A DNA stretch of 64,000 bases, taken from contig JAIXMQ010000064.1 of assembly GCA_025716855.1 (NCBI GenBank), positions 99,509 to 163,508 of the forward strand, given 5' to 3'. Every line of letters begins with the position of its first letter. Within the stretch, counting starts at the first letter, position 1. Of this stretch, positions 46,782 through 58,642 are shown in pieces. A program made the position numbers and the translations under genes. The notes beneath the pieces were generated by a model. That model had not been told where the DNA came from. It worked only from the letters and a program-made list of their open reading frames with translations, and ran no database searches. The DNA is from Pilaira anomala. Lineage: Eukaryota; Mucoromycota; Mucoromycetes; Mucorales; Mucoraceae.

Positions 46782-49189
46782 TTTAGACTACTTTAAAGTA
46801 TATCTATATTTTTGGGAAAAGAAAAAGGTATAAAAGAAAAAAAAAAGTTTTTTTTTAAAATGTCTTATATTTTATTTCAGAAAAAAATTTTGATGGTAAG
46901 TTTGTTTAACCGAAGCCCTGGGTCTTAGCAATCTTTCACCCCAACTTGGCTAATATTAACCATATTTAGTAAATAAAATCTAAACGATTGGCTTAACTGG
47001 GCTGAATATATATCTCCCAGCGTAGTTACGTCAAAAAAAAAAAATAAAAAGGACGGTTTGCTTGAGAAAGCCACAGAAAATATCAATGACAAATCCTTGT
47101 CATGACTAAATTGAATTTACTCATGAGTAATAAGCTATTGTACCGTCAAGCATGCCATTAGCTATTGATGTGATCCAGATGATATGAATTGATATAGAGG
47201 ACCTCTCTCCCTCTCTCTCTTTTTTTTTTTAATCATAAAAATAGTGTCGGTACGGACCTATTCATCATAAAAGATAGAGTTCAATAAAAAAAAAACAGAA
47301 TTACGCTCTGTCTCTTTTAACATATGAGCCTCGCTTCCCCTCTTTACTTTATAACTCAAGAACACTATTTAATCTCCTCCAAAAACTAATAGCAACAAAG
47401 CTAGTTCCAAAGTCGTAACTCGGGCTACATTTTCTTTTAACTTATATAAATATACTTTGTTTTTGTCATCAAGTTTTGACAATAAAAAAATAGAGAGAGA
47501 GAGAGAAAAGGAGATATGATACAACGCCAAGACTGCCACAAATAATTTTTTTTTGTCTGCAGTATTTTTAACCCGAGGGTTTCAGAACATCTTTCGGGGG
47601 AGCGGTTAAATACCGACGATTTGGAAAGATATTACAAAGCCATTATCAGAATGATACTGGTCGACCCTGTATGGCTTAGATAACTAGAGTCCAAGAAAAT
47701 ATAAACATATCTTTTGTCTACATATTCTTTAAGAAGTTATCTCTCTTTCTTTTATCTATTCATTTGATTACTACATATACACTAATGTTAAGTATTACCG
47801 CGTTTTCTCCCCTTCCCCCTCCCCCCTTTACTTGAAAATCATACTGATAACATTTGTAATTTCTCCGTTCTTTAAACTCTTACAAAAAGGGCCACGATTA
47901 TAATCTTCATGTTTAATAGTTGGTTATTTTTAAAGTGATATATATTTCAATTCACTCTGTAAAAAAAAAAAAAGGCATAAAATTTTCGTTAAGGTGTTCA
48001 CAGTTTTTGGGTAAAAAAGTATGGCAACCAGACTTTATGAATAAACGACAAATAATGATGAGATATGTAAATTCAGACAAGCTAAACAATATGTTTTTTT
48101 TACATATCATTACTATTGTATATAATCGTGAGAAGAAAAAGCCGGCATATTACCGGTGATTAGGATAATTAAATTAAGTAACAATTGCCTGTTTTTACAC
48201 TTGCATATCTTTTTTCACATACTGCCCTAAATTGGATTGATTATGTAATAGAATAGAGTTACATTTTAAAGAAGAAAGGTAACAGAAGAGAGAAAAATCA
48301 CACATACCAAGTGTCACAAAGAGTTAATCTAGACCCGTAAATCTATTGAGAACATATTTATTCTAAATTCTATTTTATGCTCTGTATGTCAATTCCAAAA
48401 AACATAAACTTAAATCTGATGATAAACTCAAAGATGACGAAAATGTTTTGTATCTACTTGTGATCCTAACTCATCAAATTTAAGATATATGCAATAGAAA
48501 CCGATATGCCTACTCTATTTCATGTTGTTGTATGCGGCAGAAAAGCACGCACGACACGATTGGTCATTGTGTAATATCCAAGCAAGAACAATTTATAAAA
48601 ATAGCTTTTACGACAGCTTGAATTAATAACTAAACTCGTGTAAGTAGTTTTGAGTACAGGAGACACACTCTCTGATATATCTTTTATTTGCTAATCTGTC
48701 TACTTGTGTTTCCATTAATAAAAAATCAAAGCCCCCCTCCTTTTTTAACAAAAAAAGGAATCGGTAATATATATTTCAAAACTATAAATCAGTTATGTAT
48801 AATCCTTGTTTATATATCAATTTGAAATCAGTGATCTCATCTGCCTCTTGTCTGATATATAAACAAATTATTTGGAAAAGGATCAGGTTATTTGAACAAA
48901 TATCTTTAAGGTTTAGAGAAATATTTAATTAAATACTTTTAACTAGGTATTCCTACACACTTGTATAACAAACAAATAACTACTATGTTATTCGTATATA
49001 TAATATATAAAAAAAAAAAAATCAAACTTTTGATTAAAACCCGGTTTTCATGCCGAATAAGTATGTAAATATTTCCTTTTGAGTGAATTATTTTAAACTC
49101 AATAAAATCCCATGTTGAGAGAACGGCGTGACTCTTCTTAACAACTCCCCACAACCCACTCTCTGTTTAAGGATGAAAAAAAAATTCAG

Positions 49190-49312
49190 ACTTTTGTGGC
49201 CTTATTTCTGACTTGAGAAAGTTGAATATTGGCCAAAATATTCAGAGAATTGCGGCCTTAAATCGGAAACGGCCTTAAATCGAATGGCCTTAAATAGGGC
49301 AGGTACTGTATA
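49190..49312. mobile_element. Possible DNA-transposon end with repeated GGCCTTAAAT
   Basis: The sequence GGCCTTAAAT occurs at about 49253, 49271 and 49287, with a related GGCCTTATTT at about 49198. The block ends GGGCAGGTACTGTA. Read on the minus strand, this begins TACAGTACCTGCCC, and CAGT...-starting termini with TA flanks are typical of pogo/Tc1-type elements. No partner end or transposase was found in the window, so it may be a solitary degraded end. The assignment is inference. Confidence 0.4.
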
Positions 49313-49513
49313 ATATCGACTGAAAATGGAATCTTTGTCAAACTCTCCATACAAGTTAAGCTATGTATGTACATTTCCACGTTAGCTTCTTCTGTATATT
49401 TATAACAAAAGAAAATACATATTGCCTGTTCTCTGAATATATTTTTGACCTTGAGTTAGCTGCTAACTAATGTTAGTGACCAATTGACGCTGAAAGCACT
49501 GTAACGAGAGAAT

Positions 49514-50257
49514 ATGTATGTATGCCTTGTGTATATTTTTCTAATCCAAGATATACTGAGAGTAGATATAACGCTGAAAGATGTTTGGAAAAGATGGAAT
49601 CATCCTTTAAAGATGTCGATATTTGCTTTGAAGAAAGATCGATTCGAACCTTTTGTTAAATCAAATGCATCAATTAAATCTGAACTTTTAAGATACAAGA
49701 AACAGTGATATCAACCAAAGTCATACTTAATCAATAAAAGAAGGTGGTCAGACTAGCTGATCCTGTTCTTTCGTGGTGCTTTTGAAAAGAGCTGCAATAA
49801 AAATTAAGATTTATATATATATGTATACGTAATGGCTATTTCCTTCTATGTATTTATGATAACATCTGTATTTACTCTTATTAAATTAGGCAACAGTTTT
49901 TATATAATGATTTTAAGAACACTGAGAACATGTATTATGCAAGCTTTCAAAAAGTTATTTTATTTCTTGATACCATATTGAATGAGGCAGAACATAAGGG
50001 TATCAGTATAAAGGATATACACAATTTAATAAAGAAGCCTAATAGCATAAATCATGTTATACAGCATAGGATTAGATTCATTTTTTAAAAGATACAAGAA
50101 ATATTCACGACCTAACCCATTTTTTACAGCAGAAAAAAACACAATCGACGTCGGATGCACTTACTCTGTATATAAAAAAAAAAAAAAAATTCGAAGCACA
50201 AATTCCGTTACAATGTCCGAGTGCCATCCCGACTTAAGCCAAATAGTATCACTATAA
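49514..50257 (+). pseudogene. Possible broken or unspliced gene, unrecognised
   Basis: Three coding-like stretches lie in sequence. The first is 49514-49708, containing ITLKDVWKRWNHPLKMSIFA. The second is about 49890-50090, opening after a ...AAATTAG acceptor-like site and containing MYYASFQKVILFLDTILNEA. The third is 50054-50257, containing SFFKRYKKYSRPNPFFTAEK and ending SECHPDLSQIVSL. They are in different frames; the last two overlap, and the third includes a 14-base A run. I could not join them by ordinary splicing. They look like one decayed gene, but no family is recognised. Confidence 0.35.
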
Positions 50258-50915
50258 TCACAAAAATTATACATTTGTTGCGTGATTAAAAAAAAGAGAG
50301 ATTTTTTTTTTTGGCACACAGAGATTCACACAAAAAAAAAAAAAAAAGCAGCTTGAATACAGACATCAATCTCTCAAAAGAGATCTATCCATCTTTTTTA
50401 TTAAAATATGTACTAAACAGCTGATGGAGAGTAGTATAATATAAAAAAAAAGGGGGGGCATAATAATATGTAGCACCCGTAAATTTTTAAGAGCCAGTAA
50501 AACATATAGACCACTATTGTTAGGATTACTATCAAGGTTTAATGACTTAAAACTCAGTGACCAGGTTCACCACTACCGAGTTAAAACGTCAATGCGTTCT
50601 ACAAGCAAAAGATAGAAAGTATAGTTAGGTAAAAAAAAAAAAAAAAAAAACTCCCCCGCGATGATGTACTATAAAAACAAACATTGGTAATAATACAGTA
50701 ATCCAGATGCTGAGATAAGTTACAGAAAACGAGAGCAGCGCGCATCACTTTTATTCTTTATATGGAAACTTTATTTATATTGTAAAGTAAAAGGTCATTT
50801 TAAAACGTGATCTGGCGTATATATTTATTTATTTTTTTTTTTTTTTTAATCTCCAGAAAGAAGTTACCGTCCCTGGACTCCTTGATTCAATTTTGATTCG
50901 GTATAGAATATCATC

Positions 50916-50949
<34 letters not shown>

Positions 50950-53406
50950 AAAAAAAATAATATCGTTTGTCATCAATAAAAAGGTATTCTGGCTTTTTCT
51001 AATAAAAAAAACCATTTTCATGAAAACAAGTCCGATTCAAGATAGGCAAAAAGATAAACAAAAAAGAACCACGGCTACACATTTTAGCTTATTTTAAGTT
51101 TTTTACGCCCAAAAACAAAAAACAGATGAATCTGGTGTTCAAAAAAAAAAAAAAAAAAAAAAAAAAAGACCTTTGATCAAATGGTTCTTTTTAGTGGCAA
51201 ATAAGTAAAAGTGGGACATGAAAAAAATCAATTGTTCTAGAAACTCGTTAATTATAGAACTTGAGTTCGATTTCAAAAATGAAGCTCGATCGATAAAATG
51301 AATAAAAACCTGTGTGTGTAACACGCCATGTAATGTACAGTCAGGTTTTCCAAAAACAAAAATGTAAATTTGTTTTCAGCTCCGAGAGTGTATGCAAATG
51401 ATACGATATTCCTTGGTTTAATATTCTACTGTAGCAAATCCTACAAATAAACCATTTAGGTACTTGTTTTGTACTCACGCATTAACTATTTCTTTACTTT
51501 ACAAAAACAAGTGAATAACTGTTTGTTATTGGATCCAACGCTGTGAACTCAGAAGAATTTGCATATTAACCACTCCTCTGTTGGATAACTATCTTTCAAA
51601 TTTAGAAGAACCCAATCTCTTGTAAGGCTAGCATTCGTATTTATTATCACATTTAGACAAATGCTTAAAAGCTTAGTCTTATATTTACTAAACAATATAA
51701 TTTTACGTGATTGTTGTTGACTTCTTTTTTTTTTTTTTCACGCGCCACTTGACAAACATGTTTCATTATCAACCTTTTCTCTTTCATTTCTTCTTTTTAA
51801 AACCGCCTTAATATCTTGTTTCAAGAACTGAATGGTAAGATATCATACTTCTATTAATTATATCACAAATTCATTGTCAAGTTTTCGTACACTAACTCGT
51901 TCTAAAAGCTTATAAAATGAGGTTCTTAAATCTATTATACCAATAGAGAGAAGAAGCGCACAGCAGCTTTATTAAACAATTTTACTGAATTCACTAAGAC
52001 AAGGATAGTAGCTTCAGTACAAACCAAAGTCTCGAAAAGGGCTTTAGATCTTTTTTTTTTTTTTTTCAATTTGATCAATTGAATATGCTTCCTTTGATAT
52101 CCTTTCTCTCTTTGGTAATAACCTTTGTGAAATACATCAAAATGCGAAGGAAGAACGTTTCTCTAGACCCAAGAAAAGCCGGTATTACCACTTTTTGAAG
52201 GAACAACGGTCTTTACCCTAATTGTGAAGTTCATACTGATTAGAAATATTAGCAACACATTTCATTGTTTGATAAATAAATTAATCGAGTACAAACTTTT
52301 TTCTCATTTATTTGTTATGTAGATCCTTTTTAATTATAAACTCACACACACACACACACACATGTTATACCAATTGAATTACAATAAAATAGAGAAGCGG
52401 GGAAAATAACACAATGAAGAAAAAAAAAAAATTTTTTTTTTTCAGGGTATCCGTAAAATATTTTTATGACATGAGGAAAATATTATTTTTGGAATTTTTT
52501 TTTTTTATTAAGGGAATACAAACTTTTATGCAGCAACAGCTTTTTTTTTCTACACTCCACTTTACTAAATTCACTAATCATTCACACACTCACACAGTTT
52601 GTAACTGATTTTTTTTTCCTTTTCAAGTGTGGGAGTCCAACATGTTAAGTTTTCTTTTAAGAGCGTTTAGACCACATTACACACACAAGGTTCTCCGAAA
52701 TCATAAGACCTTTTTTTTTTTTTTTTTGCGGTGAACGGAATAAAAAGTCTTTTGTCTTACTAAAAGAGCGCACAGGTAAAAAAAAATTAGGGTTAAAAAG
52801 TTAAAAAAAAAAAAATTTTTTTTTCCCGAAAAACTGTCAACAAGCAAAAAAAAACTATTACACTGCATGAAATATTAAATTTTAATCGACCAAGCAGGAA
52901 AAAGAGAAAGAATTTTATATATAAAGAAAAAAAAAATATAGACAGGAGGAGGAGGGAGAAAAAAAAAAAAACTGTACAAAAAAGATGGGAAAAAAGGGGG
53001 GGAAGGGAGAGAGGGAACGTTTTACATGTGTAGAGAGAGAGAGTGTGTGTGTGAGCGAGTGAGTGGGAGTAAAAGGGGACGGGGGTAATAAGCATAATAG
53101 TAAATAAAAGAAGGTACAAGAGGAGAAGGTAATATTTTCATGGGCGTTTTTTTTTTCGGAAGCGGAATTGAGAGAGAGAGAGAGAGAGAGAAAGAGCGAA
53201 AGAGAGAGAGAGAGAGAAAGAAAAAACGGAGATTGCCGGTAAAGTAAAGTATGTAGTACATATGAAAAAAAAAAGCTTAAATACAAAGAAGGCAATTTGA
53301 TCAAAAGGAAAGTTGTGTGTTCAAGTAAGGAAAGTAGTGTTTGATTTTTTTTTTTTTCGCTGATAATCATATGGAGTTGTTGTTTTTTTTGGTTTTTTTT
53401 TTTTTT

Positions 53407-54456
53407 TTATGGTGAAATAGGCGTTTGATCAAATAATTGAGCAATAAGTCGACTTGAAAGAGTAGAAGCATTTTCCTTATTGTTATTTGAAGATAAAAGT
53501 TTAGAAACTTCGGATTGTGACAGAACTTGGAGACGAGCACGAACTTCAGTGGTGGATGAAGTCATTGGAAATCCAGTCATGATATCATTACTGATTTGAT
53601 CCAATTTCCAATTTTGAAAGATATGATAAGCGGATGCCATTGCGATCCCTTTATCACTAATACTGGTTTCTTGTGCTTCATACACACGATGATGATATTC
53701 TTTAAATGTTTCCATTGAAAAAATAGATGAATGTGATCCTCGTTTAGCTGGGGTAAGTCCTCGAGGATATTCATAATCATTAATACTAGGTGAAGAAGAG
53801 ACTGAACCAGGTGGTGTAATTGAAAAATAAGATCCTGCACTGTTGTTGTTGTTGTTGTTGTTGTTGTTATTTTGCTTTTTGGAATGACTGACAATGGCCA
53901 AAACTTCTTTAATAGGCATATTTAAATCCAATTCTCCTTCAGCTACAAATATCCAACGTTGATTATCATTATCAATAGGTTGCAAAGGAAATAAAACTAA
54001 TTTTTGATTGTCATTTTCTGCTGGTTGTGTATCCAAGACCCATTCATTACTACAGAGTGAATAAATATAGGATCCAGGTAATGGTCTACCGTAAGCATCC
54101 ACTGCATCTTCTCGAACACCCCAAAGTTGATTTGTTGCTTCTTCCAATGGTTTGGCTTCATATAAGCAAATCTCTGTATCTTCAATTAATCTCAGACGAC
54201 CTAAAAAAGAATATTTATTAATAAATTTGATTGTCTTTCTATTTATATATAATATAGATTTACCTTTACGAATATCGAGTACTAAACCAGTTGCTTTATT
54301 ACATAAGAATTGACCTTTCCAGCACCAAAGTTCATGATCAGATAAAGTACATGGAGTAACCATCACTTGTGATCGAAGTAAATCATTTGTGCTTGTTGAG
54401 GCTGAAACCACATTTCCAGTATTAGTGGATCGAATATAAAACCAACCGTTATTCAT
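53407..54456 (-). CDS. Ricin B-like (beta-trefoil) protein
   Basis: Two minus-strand exons, 54456-54264 and 54200-53407, join to 328 residues. The N-terminal ~155 residues have the QxW-type beta-trefoil layout: GWFYIRSTNTGNVVSA, ATGLVLDIRKG, NQLWGV, WVLDTQPAENDNQKL and DNDNQRWIF. These folds bind sugars or proteins. A 10-residue Asn run encoded by an AAC repeat and a Ser/Pro-rich linker follow. The C-terminus (MASAYHIFQNWKLDQISNDI) looks helical and lineage-specific. No signal peptide is seen, so the lectin may be intracellular. The only intron is 63 nt, a multiple of three with no stop, so an unspliced product would add 21 residues; GTAAAT...TTTTTAG ends support splicing. It is not a ricin-type toxin: only the sugar-binding fold is shared. 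Confidence 0.85.
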   Translation of the reverse strand: MNNGWFYIRSTNTGNVVSASTSTNDLLRSQVMVTPCTLSDHELWCWKGQFLCNKATGLVLDIRKGKSILYINRKTIKFINKYSFLGRLRLIEDTEICLYEAKPLEEATNQLWGVREDAVDAYGRPLPGSYIYSLCSNEWVLDTQPAENDNQKLVLFPLQPIDNDNQRWIFVAEGELDLNMPIKEVLAIVSHSKKQNNNNNNNNNNSAGSYFSITPPGSVSSSPSINDYEYPRGLTPAKRGSHSSIFSMETFKEYHHRVYEAQETSISDKGIAMASAYHIFQNWKLDQISNDIMTGFPMTSSTTEVRARLQVLSQSEVSKLLSSNNNKENASTLSSRLIAQLFDQTPISP

Positions 54457-54698
54457 TTTTTTACTTGGGAAGAAGAAGAAGAAGAAAAAAAAAAAAAAAA
54501 AAGACAGAAAATGTAGTTTAATAATAAAAAGAAAGAAAAAAAAAAGAATACAAAAAAAAAAAACTTTGTTGTATTTATATTTAATTTTATAGCCTCACCT
54601 ATAAAAGGTAATTTTATAGCTTCTCGGTCGTTGTACGATTTTATTATAAATTCCGTTGCTATGGAATTATTTGAAGGTATCACCAAAAAGTTACTGGT

Positions 54699-54729
<31 letters not shown>

Positions 54730-54795
54730 TTATGGTCAATGCAATCGATAAACCGATTGGCTTATTTAGTTTTTTTTTGCATAAAATATGCTTTA

Positions 54796-55148
54796 TTAAG
54801 AATCTTTCATCGCTTCAACTAAAGGTTCTGTTAATTCTAATAAATTATCTCCCAAGTTCATAAATAATCCTAATATGAAGAGTTAAAAAAAAAACATACA
54901 AAAAATAAAAAATCATTTTCATTATTTACCTGTATTTGCATTTGATTCTGCAATCAATGTAATAATTAATGGTGATTGATCCAATTGAATAACTTGATAA
55001 TTATCATATACACTGATGATACTTTTATTATGTTGAAGTCCGAGTTTTGAAGCCTATCCAAATTCAGGGAGAAATTTAATTATTATTGGTTCCCCCCTTC
55101 TTCTTCTCTCTATCCCCCTACCTCATGATTATTTTCTTTGTATAACCC

Positions 55149-55179
<31 letters not shown>

Positions 55180-55451
55180 CCTTTCACTCTCGCGCTCTGT
55201 TTTTTATACTTGCCTGATTATTGGTTATAGCAAATGTTGTGGGAATCGTAGGCTCTGTCATATTTTCCTTTGCGTCTTCTGAAACACCTGTAATATATTT
55301 TTATTTAATCGATTTATTTTTAAACACATTTTATTTTATATTTTTTATTTTTACTCTTTAATATAATAACTCCATCTCGGTCAGTTACCATTGCAACTAA
55401 TAAACCACTATAAAATAACCGTGTACAGATCTCATTAAACTTTGCCTCCAT
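54796..55451 (-). CDS. LAMTOR3: Ragulator subunit LAMTOR3 (MP1), roadblock fold
   Basis: Four minus-strand exons (55451-55355, 55287-55214, 55053-54930, 54869-54796) join to 122 residues, close to the 124 of animal LAMTOR3. It is part of the Ragulator complex that anchors Rag GTPases and TORC1 at the vacuole or lysosome. The roadblock fold shows LLVAMVTDRDGVIILK, then ASKLGLQHNKSIISVYDNYQ and ANTGLFMNLGDNL. All match LAMTOR3 (SKLGLxxNKSII, ANTG). The second intron must start at a GC dinucleotide (CAG|GCAAGT), because the nearby GT would shift the frame. The intron is about 160 nt and has a long T run. Yeast uses the unrelated-looking Ego complex instead. Confidence 0.9.
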
Positions 55452-55858
55452 CTTTTACAAAAAAAAATAAAATATTTAAAGAAAATAAAAATATTCGTAT
55501 AATTAGAGCTCCTCTCTTTCTCATACGTTTTCTCTGTGACGTGCTGAGAAAGAGAGAGAGAGAGAGAAAAGGGTATCACTTACGTAACCCCCTTTATGCA
55601 AAAAATCATTTTAATATTCAGCCCTTTTTTTTTTCTTCTTCTTCTTCTTAGAAAAAGGCGTGCTCTTAATTTTTTATAAAAGGTATAAAACATCATGTTT
55701 CTTTTTTTACCCAAGCTTTTTTTTTAAGCTGCCAATATCTTCTCAAAGGGTTTTTGTTAAATAAATAAAAAAAAAAAATCCCGAATTCCGAAAGAAACTC
55801 CAAACTGAGTAGAAATATGTTTAAACGAATAATGGCACCACTATAACTTTGCTAAGCT

Positions 55859-55894
<36 letters not shown>

Positions 55895-56214
55895 AAAAGA
55901 AAAAGCTTTCGATAAACTATACACACGAACTAAAAAAAAAAAAAAAAACGCTTGAGCTTTCTTTATTTACACCACTCTTATAATTATACACTTACTATTT
56001 TATCAAAACTATTTACACTACAGATTTTTTTTTTTCGCTAATATGTTTGTACTCTCTACATTTACATTTGTGATACATTTTGTACCTTCAAATCAGCACT
56101 AAACAGCATTGGCTGTAGTTTAAAAAAAAAACATCAAAATTTTGGTCCCTTAATTAAACTTTTCTTTTTTTTTTTTTTTGAAGGCAACATCTCTCTTTCT
56201 CTCTTTCTCTCAAA
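55452..56214. promoter_or_regulatory. Divergent promoter region, LAMTOR3 / AtuA-family gene
   Basis: The spacer has homopolymers at 55860-55889 (T) and 56168-56180 (T). A CT repeat, ctctctttctctctttctct, lies at 56190-56211 directly before the AtuA ATG. No gene is recognised. Confidence 0.45.
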
Positions 56215-58642
56215 ATGTCCGATAAAGTTGTAAGAATCGGTTGTTACTCTGGTTTCTATGGTGATTCTCCTGAAGCCGCTTTTCAATTAGTTAAAAGTGA
56301 AGGTGCAAACCTAAACTACTTGGTAGCTGATTACCTTGCCGGTAATAAGAAATTTTTTATTTACACGTCAAAAAAAAAAAAACTAAGTTCTTTAAAAAAA
56401 AAAAAAAAAAATAGAAATTACCATGGGTGTCTTTGCAATCAGACGCAAGCAACGTCGTATCATCGAACACATGGGGGGTCAACCTGATAACAGCAAAGAC
56501 TACGTACTCCAATTCCCCAAATACGTGCTCCGTAAAATCTTACCGGACATTATCAAAAACGGCACCAAGATCATCACCAACGCAGGCGGTTTAGACCCTG
56601 TCTTACTCAAAACCATCATTGAAGAACTCTTGGTCGAACTCAATCTACCTCCTATCAAAGTCGCTGCCATCTCCGGCGATGATCTCATGGCCCCCTTTGA
56701 ACCCAAGAACCCATTCGCTTCGGTCCCCTTGACTCAATTCAAACACTTTCATCCTTTCTCCCCACTCTCCCCTACCAACCATCAACTCTTTTCTGACCGT
56801 TTACCTAATCCAGAGGACCCTCTTCTCTCACTTCATACTTACTTGGGCGCGCGTGGTGTAGCCGCTGCTTTAGATGAAGGAGCTCATATCGTTGTCACCG
56901 GTCGTGTGGTTGATTCCGCTCTTGTTGTAGGCCCCTTAATGCACGAGTACGGATGGCATAAGCAACAGCAACCGACTGACAATTATTATAATCTCTTAGC
57001 CTCTGCCTCACTTGCAGGTCATATCATCGAATGTGGATGTCATGCTACCGGTGGTAACTTTACTGACTGGAAATTAGCAGCTCAATCTCCTCATGGTGGC
57101 TTTGCCAATATGGGGTACCCTATTGTCGAGTTCAAAGCTTCAGGTGAATTCATCGTGACCAAGCCTGAAAAGACCGGTGGGTTAGTATCGACCGCCACTG
57201 TGGCTGAACAAATCTTGTATGAGTCCTTGGATCCAGCTCTTTATATCTTGCCTGATGTGATTTTGGATTTACGTCAGATCAAGTTATCTCAAGTGGGTAA
57301 GAACAGGGTCTTGGTACAGAATGCAAAGGGGCGTCAACCAACTGAATGGGTCAAATGTTGTGGTATCTTTATGGATGGGTGGAAGGTCACTGGACAACTT
57401 GTGATTGGTGGTGCTGAAGCCAAAGAAAAGGTATAAATAATGAGGAAAACACATTTTTTTTTTTATGTAAGAAAAAAGTATGACTGATTTATTTATATAT
57501 ATATATCTATCTATCTATTTTTTTTTAAAAAAAAAAGGCTGAAGCCGTAGGTCGTGCTGTACGTGATCGTGTCAACAACTATTATCGTGAAAACGGTATT
57601 GCAGAATTCAGAGATTTCAATATCGAAGCAATAGGTGGTGAATCTCTTTACGGGTAATAACAAAATTTTCATCCGAATATTGTACAACCCTTTTAATTTT
57701 TACTTACAAATTTTTTATCATCAAGTCCAAATAATGCTAATTCAACTCATGAAATTCGTGAAGTTGTCTTGAGAATGACCGGTCATCATGATGATCCTGA
57801 AGCCATCAAAGCTCTATCAATTGAAATAGTTTCAGTAAGTAAAAAAAAAAATAGAATAGAATAGTGATAAAAAAAAAAAATGACTTATAAATACTCAAAA
57901 GCCTGCCACCAATATGGCACCTGGTATCACCGGTTTCTTTGACCGTCCCAAACCTATTCCAAACTTAATTCATTTCCCCGGTCTTTATCCTAAAACAGAG
58001 ATCAACACTATTTTACATATTGACGGACAAAAGAAGATCATCCCTTGGGGTACATGGGACGATAAAAAGTCGTTTGATAGTCCGGAACCAGTTGAGCTAG
58101 TACCTGAAGCTGTCATTCAAAAAGGCCAAGAGACCGTCATGGTCAAATTGATTGATTTAGCTTATGGTAGAAGTGGTGATAAAGGCGATATCAGTAACAT
58201 TGGTAAAAAAAAAAAAAAAAAAAAAAACTTTATTTTCTTTTTTTTTTTATATATATTCGTTCTCACATTCTTCTTAATAGGTATCATTGCTCGTGATCCT
58301 AAATTTTATCCATATATCAAAAGATCCATTACAGCTGAAGCTGTTTCTAATTACATGAGCCATGTATGTAAAGGAACCGTTGTCCGTTATGACTTACCCG
58401 GCCTTCTTGCTTTGAATTTCGTTTTAACACAAACCTTAGGTAAGACGAAAAAAAAAAAAAAAAAAAAGTGATCCCCTTTTTTTTTACATCATACTAAAAA
58501 AAACCCTATTTTATTTTATTAAGGCGGAGGTGGATTAAGTTCAATGGTGATAGATAAGCAAGGAAAAACGTATGCACAACTTGTCATCACTGGTTTAGAG
58601 GTTGAAATACCTTCAAATCTTTTACGTGCTTCAAAAATCTAG
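56215..58642 (+). CDS. AtuA-family protein (acyclic terpene utilisation, DUF1446)
   Basis: Seven exons (56215-56341, 56415-57430, 57538-57653, 57726-57834, 57902-58202, 58281-58439, 58524-58642) join to 648 residues. AtuA belongs to the acyclic terpene/isovalerate utilisation pathway in bacteria; the function of fungal relatives is not established. Visible conserved blocks are VRIGCYSGFYGDSPEAA at the start, YLVADYLAEITM across intron 1, ITNAGGLDPVLL, ARGVAAALDEGAHIVVTGRVVDSALVVGP-type residues, ECGCHATGGNFTDW and IGGAEAKEKAEAVGRAVRDRV. The C-terminal AtuA-like domain has LAYGRSGDKGDISNIGIIAR. The 1016-nt second exon is distinctly richer in C-ending codons than its flanks. Introns carry A runs of up to 20 bases. 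No targeting signal is seen, so it is probably cytosolic. Confidence 0.93.

Larger units (their letters stand above)
46782..53406. other. 6.6-kb gene-poor region
   Basis: The longest stretch without a recognised intact gene. It contains an inverted-repeat-like transposon end (49190-49312), a possible broken gene (49514-50257), several homopolymers of 20-26 bases (for example T at 50920-50947 and A at 51140-51167) and a GA-rich simple repeat at 53025-53225. Apart from these I see only AT-rich spacer. Confidence 0.4.

Noticed and set aside
47570..47660. GC-richer patch resembling a structured RNA
   Set aside because: I looked for tRNA arms or box elements and found no consistent clover-leaf or box C/D pattern.
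52793..53370. Three overlapping minus-strand frames rich in Leu/Ser/Phe
   Set aside because: They are translations of a GA/CT simple repeat and A/T runs, not protein-like sequence.
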